Source: Microvelia longipes | Lineage: Eukaryota; Arthropoda; Insecta; Hemiptera; Veliidae | NCBI GenBank assembly: GCA_018340805.1 | Contig: JACMZG010001913.1 | Span: 35,538,011 to 35,602,010, forward strand | Length of the DNA stretch: 64,000 nucleotides | Direction of reading: 5' to 3' | Part shown: positions 47,173 through 57,500 of the stretch, one piece after another | How the letters are laid out: each line of letters starts with the position of its first letter | How positions within the stretch are numbered: the stretch's first letter is position 1 | Position numbers and translations under genes: made by a program | Notes under the pieces: generated by a model | The model's input: only the letters and a program-made list of their open reading frames with translations | The model's database searches: none | Told to the model about the DNA's origin: nothing

Positions 47173-47592
47173 ATAAGGAAAAATGAGTTGTGGAGTTTCA
47201 AGTAATGAAATAAACAGAGTCTCTCCACTAATGATATATATTTGACATAGCCGGCTTTCAATCTTAACAGATCATCATCAGTGCCTAACCAACAAAGTAA
47301 AAAATATATTACAAAAAACTCTAAGAAAATAAAAATAAATACAAAATAAAAATAAATACAATATAATGAGATGAATTAAAATAGAATAGGGAAACAAAAT
47401 AAAAACATAGACCAAATAAAAATAAATAAAGAAAACGAAATAAATTAAAATATAAAACATTAAATGTATAAAAGTAAAAAATAACTACCGGCGAGCAGCG
47501 AAGAAAAGAGTTAGGAGACAGCGGTTACAGTTTTGTCTAGAGGCTTGTAGCTGACTGACGGGAACCGAGTAGCCGCCGCCAACGCACTTTGT
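47173..47592 (-). repeat. PLE terminal repeat (pLTR), copy A upstream
   Basis: A direct repeat of 44,074-44,454 placed ahead of the copy A reading frame and the inverse of 48,545-48,947. With copy B it forms a long hairpin, arms 47,173-47,592 and 48,545-48,950. Upstream partial termini of this kind are typical of tandemly generated Penelope copies. Confidence 0.85.
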
Positions 47593-47597
47593 ATCCA

Positions 47598-48604
47598 TTT
47601 CGTAGTAATATTCTTACATGGAAACGTTACGTAGACGATGTATTCTGTATCTGGAATGGTACATTAGACCAACTCAACGCCTTTGTAAATTACCTTAATG
47701 AATGCCTGCCTAACATGAACTTTACTTTTGAAGTAGAAGTTAATGGTACATTAAATTACTTAGACCTTAATATCACCAGGTCAGAGGGCAGACTTTCATT
47801 TGGTATTTACAGGAAGCCTACCACTACAGACTCCATAATTCCTTTCAACTCATTTCATCCTTGACCCACAAGATGGCGGCTATTTATGCTTTTGTTAATA
47901 GGTTGTTAGCTGTGCCCTTAGAACCTGAAGCGTATGCTATAGAGCTAGCTAATATATATCACATAGTTACTTCCAATGGATATAAAGCTGCAATAGTAGA
48001 TAAAACCATTCAAAGATACAAGAGGAAGCAAGCGTTACGCCAAATAGGCACTGAAGATGCTCCTGCATCTGAAGTGAAAAGTTGGCGTTCGATACCTTAT
48101 ATGGGGCTTGTGTCTGAGAGAATTGGTAGAGTTATGGAAAGAAACGGGTTTGGTGTGGGTTATAAGAGCCTTAACTCTCTTCGTAGCTCATTATCTCACG
48201 CTAAAGATAAAATTGACTCCAGCAAGAAGAGTGGTGTTTATTCTTTGAGATGTGGAGGGTGTAACAGCACATATGTTGGCCAAACTGGTAGAGCTTACTT
48301 TACGAGACTTAAAGAGCACTTTCGGCGAACGAACAGTAAGTTCTACCAGCACATACATGAGGAAGGCCATGTTAACTTTCAACATGAGGCTGCTTTCCTC
48401 CACATGACACAGAAAGGAAATATTATGAACTTCTTGGAAAATGTGGAGATTTTAAAGAACGTGAAAGAAAATGGTGATAAGGCACTTAATAAGAGGGGCG
48501 AAAGTGGCGAGATAACGCTTATACAAAGTGCGTTGGCGGCGGCTACTCGGTTCCCGTCAGTCAGCTACAAGCCTCTAGACAAAACTGTAACCGCTGTCTC
48601 CTAA
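47598..48604 (+). pseudogene. PLE RT C-terminus and GIY-YIG endonuclease, copy B
   Basis: Starts inside the RT ([13 protein letters not shown]; the YVDD codons are 47,628-47,639) and continues through [20 protein letters not shown], then one frame change near 47,850 (the first frame stops after FNSFHP). The second frame, 47,861-48,604, is intact and holds the GIY-YIG nuclease: GVYSLRCGGC at residues 125-134, YVGQTGRAYFTRLKEH at 138-153 with the catalytic Arg/Glu region, and a GHVNF histidine motif near 169. The CGGC insert between the GVY and YVG halves is characteristic of PLE endonucleases. The C-terminus lies in the terminal repeat. Lacking the N-terminal RT it cannot be autonomous. Confidence 0.88.
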
Positions 48605-48947
48605 CTCTTTTCTTCGCTGCTCGCCGGTAGTTATTTTTTACTTTTATACATTTAATGTTTTATATTTTAATTTATTTCGTTTTCTTTATTTATTTTTATT
48701 TGGTCTATGTTTTTATTTTGTTTCCCTATTCTATTTTAATTCATCTCATTATATTGTATTTATTTTTATTTTGTATTTATTTTTATTTTCATTTAGAGTA
48801 TTTTTTGTAATATATTTTTTACTTTGTTGGTTAGGCACTGATGATGATCTGTTAAGATTGAAAGCCGGCTATGTCAAATATATATCATTAGTGGAGAGAC
48901 TCTGTTTTATTTCATTACTTGAAACTCCACAACTCATTTTTCCTTAT
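48545..48947 (+). repeat. PLE terminal repeat, copy B 3' end, with hammerhead-like segment
   Basis: Contains the end of the endonuclease frame, a T-rich 3' region and the conserved terminus. The latter has CTGATGA (48,838-48,844), a weak hairpin ATCTGTTAAGAT, GAAA (48,860-48,863), a small GC palindrome and GTC (48,873-48,875), in the order of a hammerhead core. Stem I pairing is poor, so activity is doubtful. Confidence 0.75.
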
Positions 48948-48959
48948 CTAATTGTTTTA
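48948..48959. repeat. Target-site duplication of PLE, right
   Basis: CTAATTGTTTTA, identical to 44,062-44,073. Confidence 0.85.
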
Positions 48960-49284
48960 GGTTAGGTTATATTTTATTACCTATTAGTGTAATATTTTAA
49001 CAATATTATATTTTACCAAAAACCACTTCCGTGGTAAAAATAAACTCCCCGCTAAGTCTTTGGTCAAGAAAGTTGTGCAATATTTTTTTCTGTTCCGCCA
49101 AGTCATGTCGGTTCTGGTTGAAGATGGTCATTCGCGTTTCAAAGTGCAGCTGTTCGGTTGGCAATAATAAAGGACCTCATTTAGAATGAGAACATTCATT
49201 AGCTTTTTCTCTTTGGCGCCGAGCTAGCTGCGTGAACCAATTTTTGTGGCACTTTCTGCTATTTTATATTATACAACTCTGAGG
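48960..49284. other. AT-rich, presumed intron
   Basis: Nothing recognised beyond the word AAGTCATGTCGGTTCTG near 49,100, which has a related inverse near 49,815-49,835 (CAGAACCGACAAGACTTAG); the pair 49,060-49,160 and 49,725-49,860 forms an old inverted repeat. Confidence 0.4.
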
Positions 49285-49555
49285 TGTTTGTAGAGATAAG
49301 AGACGATAATAAACTGCGTAGGCTTCCGCGGTTATTGTCATAAAGATTTAGGTCTTCAAGTGGTGACCGCGTCAATGTAGATGAAGAATCCGACGTTTCG
49401 CTTCCACTGTGGGAGGCATCTTCAGGGATGTAGGACATCATGGATAGAAACACAATCGTCTACAAAATTGAACTCAGTTCAGTTTGGTAGAGGGTTGTAT
49501 TCTTCGTCTACATTGACGCGGTCACCACCGGAAGACCTAAATCTACAAGATAAGA
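49285..49555. mobile_element. Inverted pair of PLE-type termini with hammerhead-like core
   Basis: The minus strand of the left arm has the best motif in the window: CTGAAGA (49,425-49,419), a hairpin built on CCCACAGTGG, then GAAACGTC (49,399-49,392). All strictly conserved hammerhead core bases (CTGANGA, GAAA, and cleavage-site GTC) are there, with ACGT in place of stem III. The right arm starts near 49,475, repeats GACGCGGTCACCAC and AGACCTAAATCT in inverse, and has lost the core. Homologous to 6,748-7,011. Confidence 0.65.
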
Positions 49556-49559
49556 TAAG

Positions 49560-50590
49560 ATACATAAGAGATTTTAGCAGTTTTACCTTTATAGATCAAG
49601 GATCAAAAACATGAAATAAATGAAACGATATGGGTAAAACTGCCTACACTACACCCTTGCCAACACTACCTCTAAAGTTGAATAGCTTTATTTTTGATTC
49701 CCTCTGCTGGCAAGCCACCAAGGAGAAGAAGCAGATGATTGTCGGACGATTTCAATGAGGCCCTTTAGTATTGCCAACCTAACAACTTCACTTTGAAACG
49801 TGAATGACCACCTTCAATCAGAACCGACAAGACTTAGCGGAACAGAAAACTTACAATTTTATTGGGCCAATGACTTGAAGGTGTGTTTTTTACCTCGCAA
49901 GTGGTCTTTGGTAAGATTTCCTAAATTATTACATGGCTTCTAATAACAAAAAGTTACATGTTATAGATAAATTAGTAAAGGGTGTCAACGTATTGTACAT
50001 GTATTTACGACTCGCAAGCTCTGTTTTCTGCGGTATACAACATAGGATATAAATTAAAACTATTATTTAAATAAATAAATAAAATTAATAAATTTAAACT
50101 ATTATAAAGTAAAAATGCACATGGGCTAATCCAAAAAGTTTTCTCATACATCAAAATACGTTCAGTACTTTAGGCTGTGGGGGCGTCAAAAAATGATGGA
50201 AGAATAAGAAGTTGTAAATAATCAAATTTTACAATGGACGACTTAAATGATTTCTTTTATTTATTTTTGATCTACGCCCTTTAAATATATAATGATATTA
50301 TTTATGTACCTTTAGCCGCCTTCCGACTGTGTCGCGTACAGTACAGAATTTAAGGGGTATTTTTAATTTTATTTTAGACTTGGCGGGGCAGAACGTTGCT
50401 GCATTCCTAAATTTTTATTTTATGCAAGACATCGGTTAAAACTAATAAATAGTTTGTGACTATACCTTGTCAGTACTAGGAATAATGAGTTTGCACCAAA
50501 CCACACCCCTTTACTCTTTTCCGTTTTCTAACTTCTTGGTCGAGCACTAGTAACAACTTATTACAGAAAAATAAATTTTACTTTGTCATA
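49560..50590. other. AT-rich, presumed intron
   Basis: Except for the old inverted repeat partner at 49,725-49,860, nothing recognised. Confidence 0.4.
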
Positions 50591-50595
50591 TTTAC

Positions 50596-50686
50596 CGTTC
50601 GGTACGAGGGATGCATCAGGAGGTGCAGGTATGTCGGGTGACGGCACATAGTATATAGAAGGTGGGGTATCGCTTGTATTGCGCAT
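50596..50686 (-). CDS. Coding exon upstream of the membrane-spanning exon
   Basis: A 91-nt minus-strand exon between a pyrimidine-rich acceptor CTTGTCTGTTTCAG|ATG and a donor AACG|GTAAAT. It reads MRNTSDTPPSIYYVPSPDIP and ends DASLVPN, leaving one base (phase 1). The Pro/Ser-rich hydrophilic sequence is compatible with a juxtamembrane extracellular segment. The first codon is ATG, but with the splice site directly before it this may be either the start codon or an internal Met. The next exon visible on the same strand with the right phase is at 26,249-26,421. No other exon candidate with matching phase was found between them. Higher GC than flanking DNA supports coding. Confidence 0.6.
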
Positions 50687-50689
50687 CTG

Positions 50690-50940
50690 AAACAGACAAG
50701 ATTAACAAAAATCAGAAACTTCTTAATGGCATATAAAAGGCTAAGTCAAATATTCTTGTGACAAACACAAAAAAGCCGGAGAAGCGTTGCCGTCGTCGCC
50801 CTATAATCCATGCAAAATCAAAATAGACTGGCAATTTCGTATTGACTTGAAAAGTGTTTAAATGTCATCCGCAATTTTTTATTCTAAAGATGGTTTCCTT
50901 AGTACCTTTAACAATTGCATTTTGTAATTGTAACCGTGAC
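50690..50940. other. Non-coding
   Basis: Upstream of the exon acceptor; nothing recognised. A short basic patch (EKRCRRRP, plus strand 50,774-50,797) is too short to call. Confidence 0.4.
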
Positions 50941-50944
50941 AAAT

Positions 50945-51190
50945 AATCATAATAATGCCTCTTTAGAGCCTTGCGACACAGAGATAAACCCTGGTGTATC
51001 CCTGTGGGGCTCACCACAGGAAGTAGTGGTGACCGTTACGCTCAAAGTGTATTCTAAAGTTGGCAATAATGTATCTAAACAAAAATCTTATATGAACTGA
51101 GAGCGTAACCTAGAATGCGAACCCCAGACCTCCGTGGTGTCAAAGGTCAGTAAAGATTAACGCTCTAACAACCTCAGCCACGAAGGCGGT
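50945..51190 (-). repeat. tRNA-derived SINE, copy
   Basis: The minus strand has TGGCTGAGGTTGTTAGAGCG (A-box region, 51,180-51,161) and GGGGTTCGCATTC (B-box region, 51,125-51,113). The rest of the tRNA-like head includes CACGGAGGTCTGGGG. The body matches the 42.6-kb copy. Confidence 0.65.
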
Positions 51191-51900
51191 GGTAAACAAC
51201 AGGAAACAAACATAACGGTCGGTATCAAATAATTTTCGAATAGGGCGACGTTTTTTTAAGGTTATTTGCATGGGGCGCAAAATCGAATTAATCCGGTCCG
51301 GTGTAGATTCGACCACTCAAAAGTCAAAGAAAAAAAAGTAAATAATCAGAAATGTTAAAATACTCAACAAATGTTGAGTAGTTCCATGTAGTGTAATAGT
51401 TATTTACAAGGCAGGTGGTTGGAGAAAGTTTTACAGCTCAAGGTCAAGATTTCACAGTAGGCGAAGCCGCAGGTAAAAACTGTATTAATCGTAGGGAGAC
51501 AATACGAGAGCTGAAATTCTTCGATTTATGTCTTCAATCTATGTCGTGAATTAAATTTTAACAACGACATAGATAGTAAGTGAAATATATTACTTATTAA
51601 TTTTTGATGATAATGGCAATGAGAAGTTACAATTTAAAGGGTTGTTAATAACGATTGTAGTTAGGGGATTTTCATATTTTTTTGTACACATTCTCATTTC
51701 CATTCTATACATAATTTAGAATTTATTTTGTCACTTTGATTTTATTTGGCATAGATGACTCTATATAGCATATTGATTGCCATGCCTTTTTAAAGTTGTC
51801 ATAGATGCACCTACATTGGTAAGAAGGGTCGCTGACTTTCTACACAGGCAATTGTCGGCGTATAATTTAGGGAGATTTAAATTGATGTTAGACATATTGT
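51191..51900. other. AT-rich non-coding stretch
   Basis: Nothing recognised. Confidence 0.4.
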
Positions 51901-51907
51901 TTTGTTA

Positions 51908-52013
51908 GGGACGTAAACATGTTTTTACGTCTCTAGGGACGTAAATATGTGTTTTACGTCCTTGGTACGAAAAACTCATTTACGTCCCTTAGGACGTAAA
52001 ACACGTTTACGGG
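51908..52013. repeat. Array of four imperfect palindromes on GGACGTAAA
   Basis: Four successive units of about 27 bp, each built as GGACGTAAA, a short spacer, and a TTTACGTC-like complement; the third is degenerate on its left side (GGTACGAAAAA). Each unit folds to a hairpin and also presents ACGT-centred sites resembling CRE-type half sites. No promoter evidence. Confidence 0.75.
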
Positions 52014-52585
52014 GCCAGGTCGCCACCTATGAAAACCTGACTTACGACTCAAGTCGTAGGTAAATAACTTTTAATCTTTTTTTTGTCATCTTTTATCTTT
52101 TGTATTTATCAACGTCCAACTCTCGATCGTCCGCATCTGATTAGTTCTACTTTCATCTGCTATTTTCATCCTACAAGTCCCTATTCAACTATGATAATAC
52201 TAATAATAATAATAATTTATTTAAAAAATAATTTACAGAGTAATACACAATACAATCATACAAAAGGCTCTAAAAGTCTTATTACATCTATTCATAATGT
52301 TATTTGTTTATAAATAAGATCTTACTAGCCACATAAGCTTAAGGCTTGTGCGCGGCTAGCTTTTCGTTTAAATTTTTATTCTCTATCTACTTCTTGTTAG
52401 TACTTTATAATGAAATTAAGTATAAAAGAAAAATGAGTTTTTATAAATCGTTTTCTCTTTTAGTTCATACGATATATTTGTAAAAGGAGCTAAATAGCGG
52501 TATCATGGTATCATGTTGTGTACCCCTATAGCTGTATCATTTCTCCTATGGTCTTCACATACCTGCCACATTATACCATCTACCG
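52014..52585. other. AT-rich non-coding stretch
   Basis: Nothing recognised. Confidence 0.4.
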
Positions 52586-52589
52586 CAAC

Positions 52590-52845
52590 TGTAGACTCTG
52601 GCAAGGAGAGCGTTTGTGGCCACGCTAAAGGATCTTTTTCAACCCTCCTTTATGTCAAGGCCCGGTTGCAAGTCCGTGGGTCAAACTATAACAGCGTTGA
52701 TCGTTTTTGATCGCCTACAGCTAGACACCTACCTTTAACTAGCCACCGAAGCCATTCCCTTTCCGATTTTTTCGGTAGCTGATCATAGATCACCCTCGCA
52801 TTTTCCTGTTTTTATGTGTTTGTGTATGTATATTTTTGTCTTAAA
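52590..52845 (+). mobile_element. Repeat C, copy 1, running into (TA)n
   Basis: GGAGAGCGTTTGTGGCCACGC, TCAAGGCCCGGTTGCAAGTCC, TTTTTGATCGCCTACAGCTAG and GAAGCCATTCCCTTTCCGAT align with the minus strand of 59,560-59,780. Both copies end in a (TA)n tract on the same side, suggesting that the tract belongs to the repeat's 3' end. Confidence 0.7.

Positions 52846-52918
<73 letters not shown>
52846..52918. repeat. (TA)n microsatellite
   Basis: Near-pure TA, directly at the end of repeat C copy 1. Confidence 0.97.
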
Positions 52919-52922
<4 letters not shown>

Positions 52923-53785
52923 CTTGAGTATTTTACATAAGTATTAATTGGTAATATACAGAAATAATACCTATGGTATAAATATAAAGCGTATTTTCTT
53001 TGAAGGTAAAACCTCTGTATTTAATTAAATTTAAAACCTTTTATAAAGCGTCCCTCATTATTACATAGATATAATTTACAATGATTTTCTTCGTAATTCC
53101 TAATGTTTCTTAATTATCTCAAGAATTCTTAATGATAAACCCGTATTCAGAATTAACTGTTTATTCAATAATAAACCTTTCCATTTAAATCAAATTTTAA
53201 TTAATTTTGGCTCTAAACTGTTTATAAAAGCATTTTCGATATACCTACATTGTAGCTCGCTATTCGATGTACTTAACTCTGCCGCTAAAGTAACACAATA
53301 TAAAATTTACAACATATGAGTAAAGCTTAATTTTAAAAGCAATTTTATCCATTTAACCTTTTAGGAAAATTCCGTAAAACACTGTATGCTTTTTGCAAAT
53401 GACTCGCGTTAAAATAACTGAACATGAAAGTTTATGTTCAAAGGTAGTAATTACACGTCTAATTACAATTTTTGATGGTTAAGTTTGTAAATTAATATCA
53501 ATTTTTGTTTGCATAGCAAGGGATAGAAAACTCAATTTTATTTGCTTTGTAATACAAACTCAAAAATGAAGATTTGTAAATTTCAAAGTATACTTTGTAA
53601 TTTAAAAATTTGAGAAAGTTAAATGAGTTTAAGTTAAAAAAATCAGCGAAAGACATATATTTTACTTTTTAGTAATGATGACGTCATATTTTTTCAGAAA
53701 CAATTGGCTCGGTATTTATACGCCAGGTTTTGATTTGAGAGTTATAGATCACTATAAGGAAAAGAAAAAAAAACTCTTGCTTATA
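52919..53785. other. AT-rich non-coding stretch
   Basis: Nothing recognised. Confidence 0.4.
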
Positions 53786-53790
53786 AATAC

Positions 53791-53804
53791 ACCACACACA
53801 CACA

Positions 53805-53863
<59 letters not shown>
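53791..53863. repeat. (CA)n-(TA)n microsatellite
   Basis: Short CACACACACA tract followed by about 55 bp of TA. Confidence 0.95.
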
Positions 53864-53869
<6 letters not shown>

Positions 53870-54406
53870 TAATTTATTATATAACATATAAATGTATTAA
53901 GATGAATACAGCTGAAACTCTTTAAAGCGTTCAAGCCAATCTCTTTGTCCTTCTTTGATAGTTTTCAAGTAATAATGTCCCACTTAGCCAACACTAATGC
54001 CAACTTAATGCTGTCAAGACGTCTGAACCAGCAAATTACGTTATACATTTAGCTTGCTAAACGTATGTTTGGTTTTATTATATTTTATTATATTACTTCT
54101 TTTCTTTTATTATTTATAATGGACTCCATTCACGCTCACTCTAAGGATATGTTCGACATTATTTAATTGTTGACTACTCTTGAAGATTTGAAATAAATTT
54201 TATGAAAACATAAACCAGACTAAACTTCGGTAGTTTATTTACAGTAGTAACGCTCAACTAAAATATTAGATGACAGAGAGTTGTGTGAAGTCGATAACTA
54301 GCAAACATAGAAACGAGTTGAAAAAATCTGTACTACCCTTGAAGATTTTAAATATAATAAGACATAAACATTTTCGTCAAAGATTGCATACATTTTATAA
54401 CATGAT
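53864..54406. other. AT-rich non-coding stretch
   Basis: Nothing recognised; pre-insertion flank of the copia element. Confidence 0.4.
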
Positions 54407-54411
54407 GTAAT

Positions 54412-54569
54412 AGTTGAAAAATAACACTTAGCAGAGTTTATACAACTTGAACATAACAAACTATATTGTACAGAATACAAGATTAAGATATTAAATTAAG
54501 GAACCTATTTGACACAACTTGACACGACAGATTATTGAAAGTAAATATATAAAAATAACAAACTCAACA
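54412..54569 (-). repeat. Copia 3' LTR
   Basis: 158 bp, begins TGTTGAG in sense orientation and ends TTTTTCAACT, identical to the other LTR. It supplies the pol stop codon (54,564-54,566), so the reading frame ends inside the LTR. Confidence 0.92.
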
Positions 54570-57500
54570 CTTTCCCTCTTTCAATAGACTGTTTTGTCCA
54601 AGTTGAGCTAGAAGAGAAACCATACGTGGTTTATGTAGAGGCTTGGTTAATACATCAGCCAATTGGTCTTCTGTTGAGATTCTATTAATATTCAAATATC
54701 CATGTTGCACACATTCCCGTACGAAGAAGTGCCGAATGTGGATATGTTTTGTTCGACGATGAAGCTCAGGATTGTTTGCCAATTTTATAGCGGCTTCATT
54801 ATCAACAAAGAGAACTGGAGCGCTGCTTAGGTTGGTAATTTCATGCAAAAGTCTCTTGAGCCAAATCATCTCTCTGCAAGCTTCGCTAGCAGCTACTACT
54901 TCAGCTTCGGTCGTAGATATAGCTACAGACGTTTGCCTCTGACTTAGCCAGGAAATTACAGCGCCAGCGTATTTACAAACAACCCCAGTTGTTGATCTTC
55001 CAGAAGAAGAATCACCTCCAAGATCAGCGTCACTGTAACCTTCTAATACTTTCACTAGTACCTGATTTATATCAATACCGTGATTTAAAGTACCTTTAAG
55101 GTATCGAAAGATTCTTTTTACTTTTGTGACGTCATCTAAACTTGGTTTTTCTAGAGTTCTACTAACAACGCCTACAGCATAGGCAATGTCAGGTCGAGTG
55201 CCTACCATCAGATACATCAGCGCTCCAACTGCCTGCCTGTATGGAAAAATGTCTTCATCGATCATTTTCATATCAGCTTTCCCTGATTCAGAATTTTCGA
55301 TTAAAGGATTTTCTGGTGGCTGTTTGAGTATAGGAGTAGGAGCAGGTTTACATTCACTCATACCAAAACGCTCTAATATTTTAGATGTGTAGGCTTGCTG
55401 ATTAATTTTGATACTACTGTCAGAATTTTGATGAATTTCAAGTCCAAGATAATAGTTAACATTTTTGGTCGTAATTTGAAACTCTTTACGCAACTCATTT
55501 AAAAATATTTTTAATTTATCTTTATCGCTAGCAGCTACGAGCCCATCATCGACGTAGAGAGCAATTATAACTTTATCTTCTCCCCTCTGCCGAATAAAGA
55601 GACAGGGATCTGCAACAGACTCTTTAAAACCAGCTTGAATTATGAAGTCAACAAATCTTTTATACCAACATCTTGGTGCCTGCTTTAGACCGTACAGACT
55701 TCGAAATAAACGACACACTCTCTCGGAACCATCAGAATATCCTTCAGGTTGCTTCATATATATTTCGTGATCGTCTAGATGTCCATAAAGAAATGCGGTT
55801 TTTACGTCGAATTGGGACAGAGTCAATTTTTCTTTTGCTGCGACGCTTAATAAAGTTCTAATAGTAGTCATTTTAGCAACAGGACTAAAGGTCTGGTCAA
55901 AGTCTTCGCCTTTCCTTTGTGAAAACCCTTTCACAACCAGCCTAGCTTTAAACCTTTCAACCGATCCATCAGGATTAGCCTTAACACGATAAACCCACCT
56001 GCAAGGGATTGCCTTTTTGTTTTCAGGAAGATCATCAAGTACCCATGTGTTATTTTCATACAACGATTTTATTTCTTCATCCATAGCTTGACGCCAATCA
56101 CTTGCTTCATTGCTTTTAAGCGCTTCACTGTAGGTTTCTGGTGTTTTTATTTTTGTTGCTACACTAGCTGCTACAAATGCTACATAATCTTCAAATCTTT
56201 CGGGTTTCTTTAATTTTGAACGATCCCTAAGAACTCTATCTGATGTTGAGTTATCTTGATTTGAAGTTGACTGTTTTTCATCTACATTATTTTCTGCATC
56301 TTTGGTTGAACTTAGTTTTGATCCTTCTGTATCTTCTTCCCCAAAAGTTTTGTGAAAATATTTATTTTCCTGATCATTTTTGTTTTCAAAAAAGACAGGT
56401 TGGTGTGAAAATTTGGAATCTAAAGTTTCTTCTTTAAAAGTAACATCTCGCGATCGAATTAATTGGTTATTTTCTTTGTTCCAAATTCTATAACCTCCAT
56501 ATTCATACCCAATTAATATTCCTTTTATAGACTTTTTGTCTATTTTCTTTCGTTTACATTTAGGAATATGAGCATAACATTCGCATCCAATTATACGAAA
56601 ATGTTTAATACTTGGTCTCTTTTTAAACCATAGTTCATGAGGAGTTTTATTTTCAACACTAGAAGGTCCACTTCTATTAAGTATGTAAGCAGCTGTATTT
56701 ACAAGTTCAGCCCATAAATGACGTGGAAGTTCATTGTGTGCGTGCATCATAGAGCGAGCACACTCAACCAAAGTCCTATTGTCTCTTTCACTGCACCCGT
56801 TGAGTTCAGGAGTATAGGGTGTAGTAAGACTTTGTTTTATGCCATTTTGTTCTAATATATTCCTAACTTCTTTATTATCGAATTCTCCGCCTCCATCACT
56901 GAGCAGCTCTCGGACTTTGACACCAAGATTTTTAGCAGATTTCAACATTATTTTTAGTTTTTCAGACACTTCAGATTTTTGTTTCATCAAGTAAACGTAT
57001 CTGTATCTGCTAAAATCGTCTTTAAACAATACAAAGTATCGATATCCCGTGTTTGAAGTTGTGAAAGGACCACATACATCGCTATGTATTAATTCGCCAG
57101 GTGCTTTAGCTCTTTCCCTAGTACCAAACTTCTTGCGATGAGCTTTTCCATAGAGACATCCTTCACAAACATCAGAGTCTAGTTTTACTTTTATGTTAAG
57201 TTCTCTCTCAATGACCTCCTTGACATGTTTTTTATTTTGGTGACCCAAACGCTCATGGTAAAGTTGTAACAGATTCTGATCAGAAACAACAGAATTAAGA
57301 TGTTCAGCTTTATTTTTCTTTTCGAGTTCAGGTATTTTGAAATCTATCTTATACAAACCTCCATTTCGTTCCCGATAACCCACCAAAACTACTTCTTTCT
57401 TAATTTTGAATTTACACGTCTTTGCATTTGAGATAAACTGACTTGATTTAGGATGTTTGTCTTGTGCAGACAAAACTGAGAACAAGTTCTTTTGAAGTTG

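Larger units (their letters stand above)
44074..48947. mobile_element. Penelope-like element, composite head-to-head insertion
   Basis: One insertion of about 4.87 kb bounded by a 12-bp duplication. Copy A runs on the minus strand from 47,592 to 44,074: terminal repeat (47,173-47,592), RT/GIY-YIG reading frame, terminal repeat (44,074-44,454). Copy B is a 5'-truncated partner on the plus strand from about 47,593 to 48,947, joined 5'-to-5' to copy A inside the RT just before the YVDD motif. A full copy with repeated terminus (pLTR) plus an inverted truncated copy is a known arrangement of Penelope elements. The shared 12-bp duplication at the outer ends shows both copies arrived together. Confidence 0.88.
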
